This document shows, one piece after another, positions 27,366 through 37,730 of a DNA stretch of 64,000 bases; position 1 is the first letter of the stretch; every line of letters starts with the position of its first letter. The notes beneath the pieces are model-generated. The model was given only the letters and a program-made list of their open reading frames with translations. It was not told the origin of the DNA and searched no databases. Origin of the DNA: Ahaetulla prasina (lineage: Eukaryota > Chordata > Lepidosauria > Squamata > Colubridae); contig NC_080548.1 in NCBI RefSeq assembly GCF_028640845.1, positions 13,877,814 through 13,941,813 of the forward strand. Direction: 5' to 3'. A program made the position numbers and the translations under genes.

Positions 27366-30300
27366 CTGCCAAAAACAATGGAATCCGAATCAGCCAGAGA
27401 TCAAATACACAGCCTTTATATAGCCTAGCAGTCTAGGGAAATAGCAAGTTCTTTTACTTCAAGAGCCAGAGATACATGACGGGTGGGGATGCTATCAATC
27501 CAAAATCCTATTCTGGATCCTTTGCTCCGTCTCTCAAGAGTCTACCTGATTCAAGAGACCAGATGTTTTCCCTGCTAGATAGATGAACTGCCCTTGGAGG
27601 AGACCCCGTCTCCCTGTTTGATTTACTGTGGTCCTCAGAAGCTTTGCCAAGACAGGGACTTAGGCAAAACCCTTGGCCAATCTAAAGCTTGTCTAGGAGG
27701 GGAAGATGGTTTAATTCAGGAAAAAAGTGTGCCTTAGTCTCTGTGTTTAAAAGGAAAAGTTTGGGGGATGTGTTTGTTGTTGCAAAAACCTGACTGGCTA
27801 ACCCGCGAAACAAATAATACAAATACTGATCAGGCTCTTCTTGTAACTACTGCTATGCCTGAATGATCAACATGTCTTTCTTACTAGGTCTCAATTATTC
27901 CCTCTTGCTCTTCTGTGGAATTGAAAGAAGCAACCAACCAAGAAATGTTATCTAAAGAAAAGACTTGGGTGGGGGGACTCCAAATGTTGCTGCTTTCCTC
28001 AATTACCTTTTCCCCAGTTTTTGAAGTGGTAAAGAATACGTAGTGCAACAGGAGGTGTTACACATCCTCCATACCTTTTAGTAGTATTAATGCAGCAGAG
28101 ACACAAAAGTATTTTGGACGACGTTGTGTGTTTTGTATGTCTTTGCAGTGAAGAGTGCGATGGAATAGCAAATAATAAATCCTGTTATATAGAGCTTGGC
28201 ATGTGCAAGTTATTTGAACTTACTCCTTAACTTACTACTTACTATCTGGCCTTGAAAATGTGCAATGACTGTAGCTGCTAAAATATTGGGCGAAAAAGCT
28301 GACCACTAGATGGCACTAAAAAGTTTACATTTGTTTATCTTTTTGCTGCCATCTAGTGGTGGGGCTTTCTGTAATCCTGATGTGGTAGTTGAAGAGCTTC
28401 CATTTTCACAGTGGTTATATCCAAGAAAGTTCATAGGCCTCCCCATCTCTCTCCACTTTTCAAAAGCAGACTGCAGCATTTCTCTAATAATGGGGAGATG
28501 CAGGAGTGGGGTGAGGGGCTGAAATGCAATTTCTGACTTTGTTTAGGGCCATAGGGCCATTACATGATAGTAAATAGACATGGTTGAAATTTTCAGGAGT
28601 TAAGGATGTGCCTATAATTTCCTGCCAGGACAAAGACTCTGGTAGGCAAACTGTTTCAACTGCCACCTTTAAACTCCAAAATATTTCCACATCCCACTGG
28701 AAATGTGGCCAATAGCTTCCAAGTGTCAGCAAAGCTACAGTCTGCATCCCCATCTACCTGCTACTTGGATAACAGACCACGAACCCCCTCCATGCCAGTT
28801 CATCCTCCACAACTGGCAACTCTCCTAAGTCAAGGTACTGCAGAGGCATTTCTGGCAGGGTTGATGACAATTCGCCAGCTTGCTAGGGCCAACTTGCCAC
28901 GGGACAAAAGTTAGATTAATACCAAAGAAATGGAATAGGATCATTAAAGAAAGGATAGAATGAAAGGCGAATGACACCCCCCCCAAAAAAATATTTATTT
29001 TAAATAATTGAATTGTTAAATTGTCCATGGTGAGATGGCTGCAGAGTTGGCTAGGGCGAGTTGTCCCATTCAGCTTCTATCAAGGGAGAGGCTCCAACGG
29101 ATAAGACCCCTCCTGGCATTAATGGGGAGATTAAACCTGGGTGGGTGGGAGTACTACGTTTCCCAGAGACCTAAGATTCCCATTTCTGCCTCATTTTAGC
29201 AGGAATCCAGAAGTTCCTTGCTGCATTTGTGACGTTGTTGGAGCAGAGTGTAAAGAAATGGAATTTCTACCAGCTTAGATAGCATGGACTATATCCTGTT
29301 TAGTGCAAATTATAACGGAGAGTTTACATTGTGCTAAGCCACTGTTCCTTGCAACCTTAGTGGCCTTATGCCAGAATTTGGCAGACTAGAAGATGATGGC
29401 TTAGCACACCCTGTAACTCCACGATGAAAAGAGATGATGGCCATGTGCTCCAGTTCCCTTTGGGCTGACCGGTGCATAGCCTTCATTGCATTCGTACACA
29501 AGCATAAACTTAGAAATATTTATTTCAGTATAAAGTATTTTCACTCATTATTCCAAAGCCTAACTCTGAACAATTTCATACGTGTAAGGTCTCCTCTTCC
29601 CCCCCAGCAAACAAAATAAAGCAAATAGTGGATTTCTTTACTGAAGGATTATGGAGGAAGAAATCGTGTTTTGGGATCCCTTATTTTACCCAACGTAGTT
29701 AACAAACCTACAAGCTGCACTTACACAACACGGTACGCTTGATTTGTCTATGGCGGCTTAGAAAAGAACTTGGGCCATTTGGTCTGTGGATGTTACAGTG
29801 CAGTGTGCATAATGAATCAAATTGGTAATTATTTCTGTGAAGACAATTCTCTTTCCATGTCATGAGTACCTTACAATTGTTCCTGCTTGGGAGAAAAAAA
29901 ATCAAGACTGTACCTGCTTTCTGAGCAGTGAAGAAAGTAGAAATAGTGGTTTGTTTAGTGCATGGATGAGGTGGTCCAATTATTGCAGCAGGACGATGGG
30001 ATTTCTGGCCCAGGAGAGTTAAGGGTGACTTAGTGGCAACATTCTAGAGGGAACAAAACACAGAATTAAGAGCAACTGTCCTCATGCACTACTTTTAGCA
30101 TATTGCATACACTAGTTAATCCCAAAGCCTAAATGAATAATGATTTACTTATATAAAACCAATGTCAACAGTATCTGCAAGCAGAAACTGTAACAAATAA
30201 TCATAGTGCATGGGTGTCAAACTATCGTGACGTTTTTTCCCTTCGTGGAGCCGGGTTGGGCATGGCCTGCATGTGGCAAATCCGGCCCATGGGCCACGAG

Positions 30301-33025
30301 TTTGACACTCCTGTCATACTGTACTGTGATTTCCTCTATTGACGGAAAACCTTCCTGGCAATCATATCTTCTTCTTGATAAATGCTATCACACTATGACT
30401 AACTTCGGTTCCTTCCTCCCACCATGGTTTTGCAATGTGTGACCAGTAATTAAAATAACCTGATGTTTTTTCAACAACGGGTAGTCCTCGGGTTATGATC
30501 GTAATGGAGCCTGCCCAGCACGATGATGATCATGACAGTCGTAAAGCAAATCAGCCACGTGACTGATCTAATTTTGCCACCTTGTTTTGCAGCATTTAAC
30601 ATAATAACAGAGTTGGAAGGGACCTTGGAGGTCTTCTAGTCCAACCCCCTGCCCAGGCAGGAAACCCTATACCATTTCAGACAAATGGTTATCCAACATC
30701 TTCTTAAAAATTTCCAGTGTTGGAGCATTCACAACTTCTGCAGGCAAGTTGTTCCACTGATTGTTTTCACTGTCAGGAAATTTCTCCTTAGTTCTAAGTT
30801 GCATCTCTCCTTGATTAGTTTCCACCCATTGCTTCTTGTCCTGCCTTCAGGTGCTTTGGAGAATAGCTTGACTCCCACTTTTTGTGGCAACCTCTGAGAT
30901 ATTGGAACACTGCTATCATGTCTCCCCTAGTCCTTCTTTTCATTAAAGTAGGCATACCGAGTTCCTGCAAACGTTCTTCATATGTTTTAGTCTCCAGTCC
31001 CATGGTGATTTGTTAAACAAATCACCACGGTTGTTAAGCAAACCAATGGTTTACTTTGAGCATGGTTTTGCTGAAAAGAATTGCCAGTTTTCAGCAAAAC
31101 TGTGATAATATGCAGTCACATGACCATGGAATGCTGCCAAGAGCCGTAAATCTAGCCTGGCCAATGAACATTTGAAGTGCAGTCATGTGACCACAGCCCC
31201 CCCGCTCCCTCCCCCCAACCATCATAACTTCAAAAATGTGGGTCACAAGTATCCCCCAGGTAGGTCCATCATAATTACAAATGGTTGCTAAGCAACCAAT
31301 CTCAAATCAAGGGACTACCTGTATGGCATCGTAATACTGGTACTTAATCTTATTGTTTTATGTGACTCTTGTGGCTCAGACTGTTAAGACAGTCTGTTAT
31401 TAACAGCAGCTGCTTGCAATTACTGCAGGTTCAAGCCCCACTAGGCCCAAGGTTGACTCAGCCTTCCATCCTTTATAAGGTAGATAAAATGAGGACCCAG
31501 ATTGTTGTGGGCAATAAATTGACTTTGTATATAAATATACAAATAGGATGAAGACTATTGCTAACATAGTGTAAGCCGCCCTGAGTCTTCGGAGAAGGGT
31601 GGGATATAAATGCAAATTAAAAAAAAAAAAAACTTTCAGCTATCTTTCCAGCAATTCTAAAAGGTCAAAGTCAAACTAAGGTAAGATTAATAATATGTCT
31701 GATCTAGCGCTGCTTATGGACTTCCTAGGTGCTTGCCAACTTGTTCATCTCCTCAGACTTCCTGTTTGATAACAGTATTCCAGAGTTGCAGAGATGAGTA
31801 AATTGCCATTTGAAATTAGAGAACAAGAAGATAAGCAATATCACAAAATACGGGATTTATTTTATCATTGGTTAGAAGGAAAGATATGCTAGAAAAGAGT
31901 TAAAAAAGGTCGAGGTCAAGAGAAGTAATTTGAATTAATTTAGGAGAATGGAATGAATAATGTTATTAGACAAAATACTATTGTTTAATTAAAAATTGAA
32001 AGAGTAAGAGACTTGGACAACGTAAGACAGATGAATGAAAGAGATGTTTATTTTGAAATTGCACAAGAAGATATCTAAACACTCCACCAGCACATCGTCA
32101 TTGGATTGATGAGATTTTTATGTTTGTTTGTTGTAAAAAAATAAAAACTTTAAAAAAAACCCAGTATTTCAGAGTAGATACTGGCTAAGCTTTTACATCC
32201 TAAATCGTGATTCACTTAAATAACCCATCATTGACAAAATCACAACGGTCTGGTTTCCTATTCAATTTATGATAAATAGAAATCACAATATACCAGCCCC
32301 AATCAGGCAAGTTCATCCAATACATTAACCTCAAAACAAGTAAGCCATGATGGCTTAGCTTGGTGTATGAACCAGGCCACAAGGTCTCCACTATCTGAAG
32401 GCCTGGAAAGACGAGAAGTTTCAGATTACCCGCACAATGAAATAATGTGTGTTCTTTTTGCTGTTCAGCTTTAACAGTGTATGAAATAAACTATCTTAGT
32501 GCATTAGAGCCAGTTTGGTCTATAGATTAGTGCAGGGGTCTCCAACCTTGGCAACTTTAAGACTTGTGGACTCCAACTCCCAGAATACCTCAGCCAGCAA
32601 AGCTGGCTGAGGAATTCTGGGAGTTGGAGTCCACAAGTCTTAAAGTTGCCAAGGTTGGAGACCTTGGTCTAGTGGTTAAAACACCAGGCTAAAAACCAGG
32701 AGGCTGTGAGTTCTAGTTCCTCCTAAGGCATAAAAGCCAGCTGGGTGATTTGGAGCCAATCATCAAAAGATCAAGAACCTTCTAGTTCTGCTTTAGAGAT
32801 GAAAACAGGCTGGTTTCAACACACCTTTCAGAGTTATTATAGGGAAAATAGAAAGACGGACAAGTATTGTGTATATTCACCACCTTGAGTTATTTATAAA
32901 AAAATAATAAAGGTGGGATATAAATAAATTACCATCACTTTGCGTCTTTTGAGTGCTGAAGGATCCAGCCACACATCGCAAGAGTCCTGCAGCTTTCCAA
33001 CAGCGTTTCTGCCTTTCCTCTTCAT
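26485..33025 (-). CDS. AUNIP: Aurora kinase A and ninein-interacting protein (three coding exons)
   Basis: Coding exons on the minus strand are 33025-32933, 30043-29914 and 27365-26485. They join in frame to 367 codons (human about 357). The human protein is known to bind Aurora-A and ninein at centrosomes and to promote DNA-end resection with CtIP. Diagnostic matches are CDVWLDPSALKRRKV in exon 1, SPLTLLGQK and ISTFFTAQKAG in exon 2, and two copies of a short motif near the C-terminus: RLFTQDSEGCRVI and DLLFTEDSEGNKVIKH. The middle of the protein is poorly conserved and Ser/Gln/Arg-rich, as in mammals. The exon 1 donor could be ATG|GTAATT or, two codons earlier, AAA|GTGATG; both keep frame. 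An upstream non-coding or coding exon in the GC-rich region near 35.0 kb is possible. Confidence 0.9.
27366..28302. other. AUNIP intron 2, first part
   Basis: No exon or named repeat recognised. Confidence 0.45.
28303..28359. promoter_or_regulatory. Inverted pair of CTCF-like core motifs
   Basis: CCACTAGATGGCA at 28303-28315 (+) and its exact reverse complement at 28347-28359 (- strand motif) are separated by 31 AT-rich bases. Each 13-mer fits the published CTCF core CCRSYAGRKGGCR. The inverted arrangement could equally be the ends of a small transposon. Occupancy cannot be judged from sequence. Confidence 0.4.
28360..29913. other. AUNIP intron 2, remaining part
   Basis: No further exon found on either strand. 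No recognisable repeat. Confidence 0.4.
29914..30043 (-). CDS. AUNIP: AUNIP coding exon 2
   Basis: The acceptor TGTTTTGTTCCCTCTAG and donor GCAG|GTACAG bound 130 bases. The minus-strand reading includes NVATKSPLTLLGQKSHRPA and TTISTFFTAQKA plus one base of a Gly codon. This aligns with the human segment around LTLLPGE and SIASFFTLQPG. The phases (0 in, 1 out) fit both neighbouring exons. Confidence 0.85.
30209..30313. mobile_element. hAT MITE ('GTCAAAC' family)
   Basis: CATGGGTGTCAAAC at the left and GTTTGACACTCCTG at the right. Flanks tcatagtg and tcatactg match 7/8 with TA in the centre. Confidence 0.75.
30478..31323. mobile_element. 'GTAGTCCTC' MITE split by CR1
   Basis: The left part GGGTAGTCCTCGGGTTATG and right part ending ATCAAGGGACTACCTGTA are the two ends. 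CR1 sequence occupies about 30603-31005. Confidence 0.6.
30603..31005 (+). mobile_element. CR1 LINE 3' fragment
   Basis: GAGTTGGAAGGGACCTTGGA starts a 400-bp CR1 3' end. It includes CCAACCCCCTGCCCAGGCAG and the TCTTCATATGTTTTAGTCTC end. It is non-coding on this strand. Confidence 0.75.
31366..31632 (+). mobile_element. tRNA SINE family 2 with L2-type tail
   Basis: GGTTGACTCAGCCTTCCATC body, then GCCGCCCTGAGTCTTCGGAG and an A-run. The tail matches the 3' end of the L2-like LINE at 36726-37730, suggesting that LINE mobilised it. Confidence 0.7.
31780..32160 (+). mobile_element. L1 3' end
   Basis: A purine-rich strand ends TTGTTGTAAAAAAATAAAAA and an A-run. It resembles a squamate L1 3' end and is non-coding. 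Confidence 0.45.
32508..32930 (+). mobile_element. tRNA SINE family 3 split by a hAT element
   Basis: GCCAGTTTGGTCTATAGATT opens the SINE, and after the hAT it resumes at GGTTAAAACACCAGGC with TGTGAGTTCTAGTTCC (B-box-like). A second copy is at 53525-54240. Confidence 0.6.
32533..32666. mobile_element. Palindromic hAT MITE inside a SINE
   Basis: CAGGGGTCTCCAACC to GGTTGGAGACCTTG with 8-bp flanks gattagtg and gtctagtg. It sits at the same place in the SINE as the pair at 53548-53991. Confidence 0.75.
32933..33025 (-). CDS. AUNIP: AUNIP coding exon 1
   Basis: The ATG at 33025-33023 has A at -3. The 31 codons include SCDVWLDPSALKRRKV, matching human CGVWLDAAALKRRKV. The donor GTAATT follows. 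The codons upstream of this ATG are also open but do not resemble the family. A weak acceptor (CCGAAGGCAG) four bases upstream means this could be an internal exon. Confidence 0.78.
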
Positions 33026-33712
33026 TTTCTGCCTTCGGATTACATGGAATATCCTCCAGGATGAAAACAAAGAGAAGACGCACATCAGGGAACTCCTCAA
33101 AACGCATCCTAAAAGTATCGAAGCTCGGGAGGACGTTTGTGAACAAAAACCAGAGTGCAAAATCAAAGAATCCCAACTGACTTAACCTTTGTAATGCTGA
33201 AATGTCCAAGAATCTTAACCAATTTGTAAGTGCAACTTCCTCATGGGCTTTTGAGTGTGCTCAGATTAAGGTTACCTATGCACAAATTCCTTACCAAATC
33301 ACTTGGCCACCAAATTAACTCACCCATTTGCACATCTACTCAACCATAAAGTAATCAAGACTGACTGGATTTGCACACATACAAAAAATTAAAAATCATA
33401 AAATTAAAGGTGGGCATGTTTGCTCAACCTTGACAACTTTTAAAGTGTGTGGGCTTCAATTCCCAGAATTCCCCATCCGGCCATACTGTAATTGTAATGT
33501 CTTCTTATTTTATTTATTAATTGTAATTCTTAATTCTTCTTAAAATAGGATAGAAAGGCTCATGAAAAGAAACTCCAGGCATTCAAACAACTAAAAACTC
33601 CCTTGTGCTCAGCTCCATTCCAAACAACAATACCGACCATGGTCAGTACTAGTTTTCCTGGCAGCAATATAGCATGTTCTACCTTCCTCATTTTTCAACT
33701 CCCAAAATATTC

Positions 33713-33776
33713 CACAGCCCCGGAATCTCTTGGTGGTCTCCCACCCAAAGATCAACTAGGCCCAACACTGCTCAGC
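33713..33776 (-). repeat. 5S rRNA-derived sequence (SINE3-like or pseudogene)
   Basis: On the minus strand AAGCTGAGCAGTGTTGGGCC, TAGTTGATCTTTGG and GTGGGAGACC track the 3' half of vertebrate 5S rRNA (A-box through C-box). The 5' half and a Pol III terminator are missing, so it is not a functional 5S gene. Confidence 0.55.
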
Positions 33777-33835
33777 TTTGGACTGACTTTGCTCAAAGCA
33801 AGCCTGCTCACACATGTTTATTAGACATACACCCC

Positions 33836-34255
33836 ACACAGTGGTGAAAACCATTTTTTAAACTATCGGTTCTGTGGGCGTGGCTTGGGGGGCGTGGTGT
33901 GGCTTGGGGGGCGTAGCAGGGGAAGGATACTGCAAAATCTCCATTTCCTCCCACTCCAGGGGAAGGATACTGCAAAATCTCCATTCCCACCCCACTGCAG
34001 GGGAAGGATACTGCAAAATCTCCATTCCCATCCCACTCCAGGGGAAGGATACTACAAAATCTCCATTCCCACCCCATTCTGGAATCAGCCAGAGGTGGCA
34101 TTTGCCTGTTCTCAAACTATTACTCAAAATTTCTACTACTACTATTACTACTACTCAAACTACTCAAAATTTTCACTACCGGTTCTCTGAACTACTCAAA
34201 ATTTCAGCTCCCAGTTCTCCAGAACCTGTCAGAACTTGCTGGATTTCACCCCTGA
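33836..34255. mobile_element. hAT MITE ('ACCGGTT' family) with internal 36-bp-scale repeats
   Basis: The GTGAAAACC left end and GGATTTCACCCCTG right end carry four tandem repeats of CAGGGGAAGGATACTGCAAA between 33940 and 34070. Homologous to 39171, 50461 and 55413. Confidence 0.6.
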
Positions 34256-34422
34256 CCTCACATCAGGAAAGGACAGGTAGGCTGCACCCCGGTTTTATGA
34301 GAAGTCTCTGCAGCACAAGTCCCAAACTTCTCCCAGGAACTGCTCTCTTAAGGTGCTATGGATGGCCCCCCTCTGCCCAAAGGGACCTCTGGGGTTGGAT
34401 GGGGAACCTTCTCAAGTCAGAA

Positions 34423-34682
34423 GTCTGTAGAGATTCTCAGTCATCCAGGTCATGGTTGTCCCAAAGGTGCTTTTTTTCAGGAGGCAACTGGATTTTGTTT
34501 TTTCTTTGAAGACGTTTCGCTTCACATCCAAGAAGCTTCTTCAGCTCCAACAGGTCTCCACTATCCAGTCAGAGCTGAAGAAGCTCCTAGGATGAGAAGC
34601 GAAACGTCTTCAAAAGAAAAAAACAATTAAGTCCAGTTGCCACCGGGGAGAAAAAAAGCACCTTTGGGATTTCTCAGGACAG
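34423..34682. mobile_element. Fold-back element (GAAGACGTTTCGCTTCTC family)
   Basis: TTGTCCCAAAGGTGC at the left and GCACCTTTGGGA at the right enclose TGAAGACGTTTCGCTTC and its inverted copy. Confidence 0.7.
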
Positions 34683-34774
34683 CAAATCTCAACTCCACGG
34701 TCAGGATTCCCCCGTGCAAACGCTGTTCACCTTCATGCGTACTCCTATGAGTAATTCCCTTGCAACCCTTATTA

Positions 34775-34882
34775 CAGAGGTCTTCAAACTTGGCTGCTTT
34801 AAGGCTTGTGGACTTGAAAGCTTGTGGACTTGAGTTGAAGTCCACAAATCTTAAAGTGGCCAAGTTTGAAGACCTCTGACTT
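34775..34882. mobile_element. Palindromic hAT MITE, decayed
   Basis: GAGGTCTTCAAACTTGGC and GCCAAGTTTGAAGACCTC are inverted arms of a diverged member. Confidence 0.6.
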
Positions 34883-34974
34883 ATTAGGAGCTCTCTGCAT
34901 GAAACGAAGGGTTTGCAGGCTTAGCTGCCTCTTACCAGCCTCCTCTTCCTCCATTGCAGGGTAGAACAGGCTCC

Positions 34975-35340
34975 AGTTCCAGGAACTCTTCCGGACTCCC
35001 AGTTTCGTATTTCCCGCCACCCTGGTCCCGCCCCTCGTGGCTAGGAACCGCCCAATGGCAGAAGCGCCTGTTTACCACGCCCCCTTGGTGCCTTTCTGGG
35101 GGCGGTATCAGTCAGGGGCGGAGCCCCGCCTGGGGAAAAGCTCCAGTTCCCGTTTGCGCCTGCGCCGCTTCCAAAGGCGTGCTCGCTTGCAAAAAAAAAG
35201 GAGGTTTAGGAGTTGCGCCGATGTTGTGTGGTCAGCGCCGGATCCCGCGCAAGGGGCCGTGGGGGCACCTGACTTGCCTCGTCCGTGTTGTTCGGCTCCG
35301 TTGCAGCTGATGCAAAAAAAAGAAAACACCCGCCAGAGCT
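34975..35340 (-). promoter_or_regulatory. GC-rich, CpG-dense likely promoter (AUNIP)
   Basis: CpGs are dense compared with all surrounding DNA. Visible elements include CCCGCCCC and GGGCGG GC boxes, a CCAAT box (CCGCCCAATGG near 35050) and no TATA box, as in CpG-island promoters. AUNIP exon 1 lies 1.9 kb downstream on the minus strand, so AUNIP is the likely client. A plus-strand transcript is also possible. Confidence 0.5.
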
Positions 35341-35524
35341 GCCCGCCCCGCCATGCATGAAATCCGAGCAAATCATCCTCGAAAGCCTTTAGACGTGTCT
35401 GGGGATGCGCTAACTCGCCACTTCGTTCCCATCACTCATCTCCTTCCACTGATGACTGTAATTTTGATGCTGGTATCCTTACGATTTATACTGATATTGA
35501 TTGTTTCCTAGTATGGTTTGATTA

Positions 35525-36060
35525 CTTATTGTATCCTATGACCATCATTAAGTGCTGTAAGTGTTGTGCCTTGATGAAGGGATCTTTTCTTTTATGTACA
35601 CTGAGAGCTTATGCACCAAAGACAAATTCCTTGTGTGTCCAATCACACTTGGCCAATAAAAAATTCTATTCTATTCTATTCTATTCTATTCTATTCTATT
35701 CTATTCTATTCTATGACTATCATTAAGTGTTGTACCTTATGATTCTTGATGAAGGTATCTTTTCTTTTATGTACACTGAGAGCATCTGCACCAAGACAAA
35801 TTCCTTGTGTGTCCAATCACGCTTGGCTAATAAAACTATTCTATTCTATTCTATTCTATTCTGTTCTATTCTATGACTATCATTAAGTGTTGTATCATTA
35901 AGTGTTAAATTTGTACCCTATGACTATCATTAAGTGCTGTAAGTGTTGTGCCTTGATGAAGGGATCTTTTCTTTTATGTACACTGAGAGCATATGCACCA
36001 AGACAAATTCCTTGGGTGTCCAATCACACTTGGCCAATAAAAAATTCTATTCTATTCTAA
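35525..36060 (+). repeat. Tandem triplet of snake L3-type LINE 3' ends with CTATT microsatellites
   Basis: Three copies of TGATGAAGGGATCTTTTCTT ... CCTTGTGTGTCCAATCAC each run into (CTATT)n. This LINE-seeded AATAG pentamer is described from snake genomes. The repeated order of unique 3' UTR then pentamer suggests expansion by recombination between pentamer arrays. Confidence 0.75.
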
Positions 36061-36280
36061 AACGGGAATGAGAGGTGCAGGCCATTATCCCTGCCAGCTC
36101 ATTTCGTTTTCCAGCAATCTCCCGGGTTGGCTCCCCACCCCACATCCCTGTTCTTCACATGGGGTGGCTGGGTTCACACGAGACGCTGAGCTGCAGATGC
36201 AGCGGCTGCCCAAGCGGTAACTCCCGCCCTTGTTTCTGACGACAGGTTGTTTTGACCTGCAGTTCAGAGTTGAGGAAATG
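36061..36280. other. Spacer, nothing recognised
   Basis: Mildly GC-rich with no gene. Confidence 0.4.
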
Positions 36281-36518
36281 TTTGTAGAGATTCTCGGTCA
36301 TCCGGGTCAAGGTTGTCCCAGAGGTGTTTTTTTCAGAAGGCAACTGGACTTTCTTGTTTGTTTTTTTCTTCTGAAGACGTTCCGCTTCTCATCCAAGAAG
36401 CTTCTTCAACTCTGAAGAAGCTTCTTGGATGAGAAGCGATGAGAAGCGAAACGTCTTCAGAAGAAAAAAACAAACAAGAAAGTCCAGTTGCCTTCTGAAA
36501 AAAACACCTCTGGGACAT
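36281..36518. mobile_element. Fold-back element, near-perfect palindrome
   Basis: Arms of about 110 bases mirror around AGAAGCTTCTTCAACTCTGA. Flanked by direct repeats ttgaggaaatg at 36270-36280 and 36519-36529. Confidence 0.8.
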
Positions 36519-36725
36519 TTGAGGAAATGAATTAGTTCGGTAACCTGGTTGAGCAAGTTGTATAAACACAGCTGGTATTGGGGCTTTGAGCAGTCCTGAT
36601 TGTCCATCACCATCCTTGCCCTCTTCCTTGGTTGACCTTCTGCTCATCTTTCCAATGACATTGGATGTATGCATGTGTGAATTCTGTTTTCTGTTCATGT
36701 CACAAAATGGGCTGATATATTTATC

Positions 36726-36733
36726 CTACTCAT

Positions 36734-36788
<55 letters not shown>

Positions 36789-37730
36789 TTCGAATTTTTA
36801 TACCACCCTATCTCCCGAAGGACTCAGGGCGGTTCACAGCCAGATAAAAACATGCAAATAATACAGGTAAAAACAACAATTAAAAAACTTATTAATTAGG
36901 CCGAATTAAAAATATCACTAGAATAAAATAATATAAAACCCCATTAAAAACTAAATTTAAAAACTAAAACCCTAGGCTAGCCCTGCGCAAATAAATAGAT
37001 GTGTCTTAAGCTCGCGGTGGAAGGTTCGGAGGTCAGGAAGTTGACGAAGCCCTGGGGGAAGCTCGTTCCAGAGGGTGGGAGCCCCCACAGAGAAAGCCCT
37101 TCCTCTGGGTGTCGCCAGTCGGCACTGCCTGGCGGACGGCACCCTAAGGAGTCCCTCTGTGAGAGCGTACGGGTCGGTGGGAGGCGATCGGTGGCAGTAG
37201 GCGGTCCTGTAACTAACCCGGCCCTATGCCATGGAGCGCTTTAAAGATGGTAACCAAGACCTTGAAGCGCCCGAAAGGCCACAGGTAGCCAGTGCAGTCT
37301 GCGCAGGAGTGGTGTAACATGGGAGCCACGAGGGGCTCCCTCTATCACCCGCGCAGCTGCATTCTGAACCACCTGAAGCCTCCGGATCACCTTCAAGGGG
37401 AGCCCCATGTAGAGAGCGTTGCAGTAATCCAAGCGAGATGTCACGAGCGCATGAGTGACCGTGCATAAGGCATCCTGGTCTAGGAAGGGGCGCAACTGGT
37501 GAACCAGGTGAACCTGGTAAAAAGCTCTCCTGGAGACGGACGTCAAATGATCTTCAAACGACAGCCGTCCATCCAGGAGAACGCCCAAGTTGCGCACCCT
37601 TTCCATCGGGGCCAATAACTCGCCCCCAACAGTCAGCCGCGGATGCGACTGACTGTATCGGGGTGCCGGCATCCACAGCCACTCCGTCTTGGAGGGATTG
37701 AGCTTGAGCCTGTTTCTCCCCATCTAGACC
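36726..37730 (-). mobile_element. L2-type LINE 3' portion
   Basis: A (TTTA)n tract at 36732-36792 is the tail on the minus strand. ACCACCCTATCTCCCGAAGG and ACTCAGGGCGG form the 3' UTR, followed by the C-terminal part of the reverse transcriptase frame. Confidence 0.75.
37241..37723 (-). pseudogene. Reverse transcriptase C-terminus of the L2-like LINE
   Basis: 160 codons with LNPSKTEWL, NLGVLLDGRLSFEDHL, TSRLDYCNALYMGLP and LQVVQNAAARVI, the usual C-terminal region of L2/CR1 ORF2. It is 5'-truncated and ends in divergent sequence. It is not a host gene. Confidence 0.8.

Noticed and set aside
33874..34509. A 211-codon open frame on the plus strand
   Set aside because: It is made of four tandem copies of a short hAT-internal repeat and then a fold-back element. 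There is no protein family resemblance.
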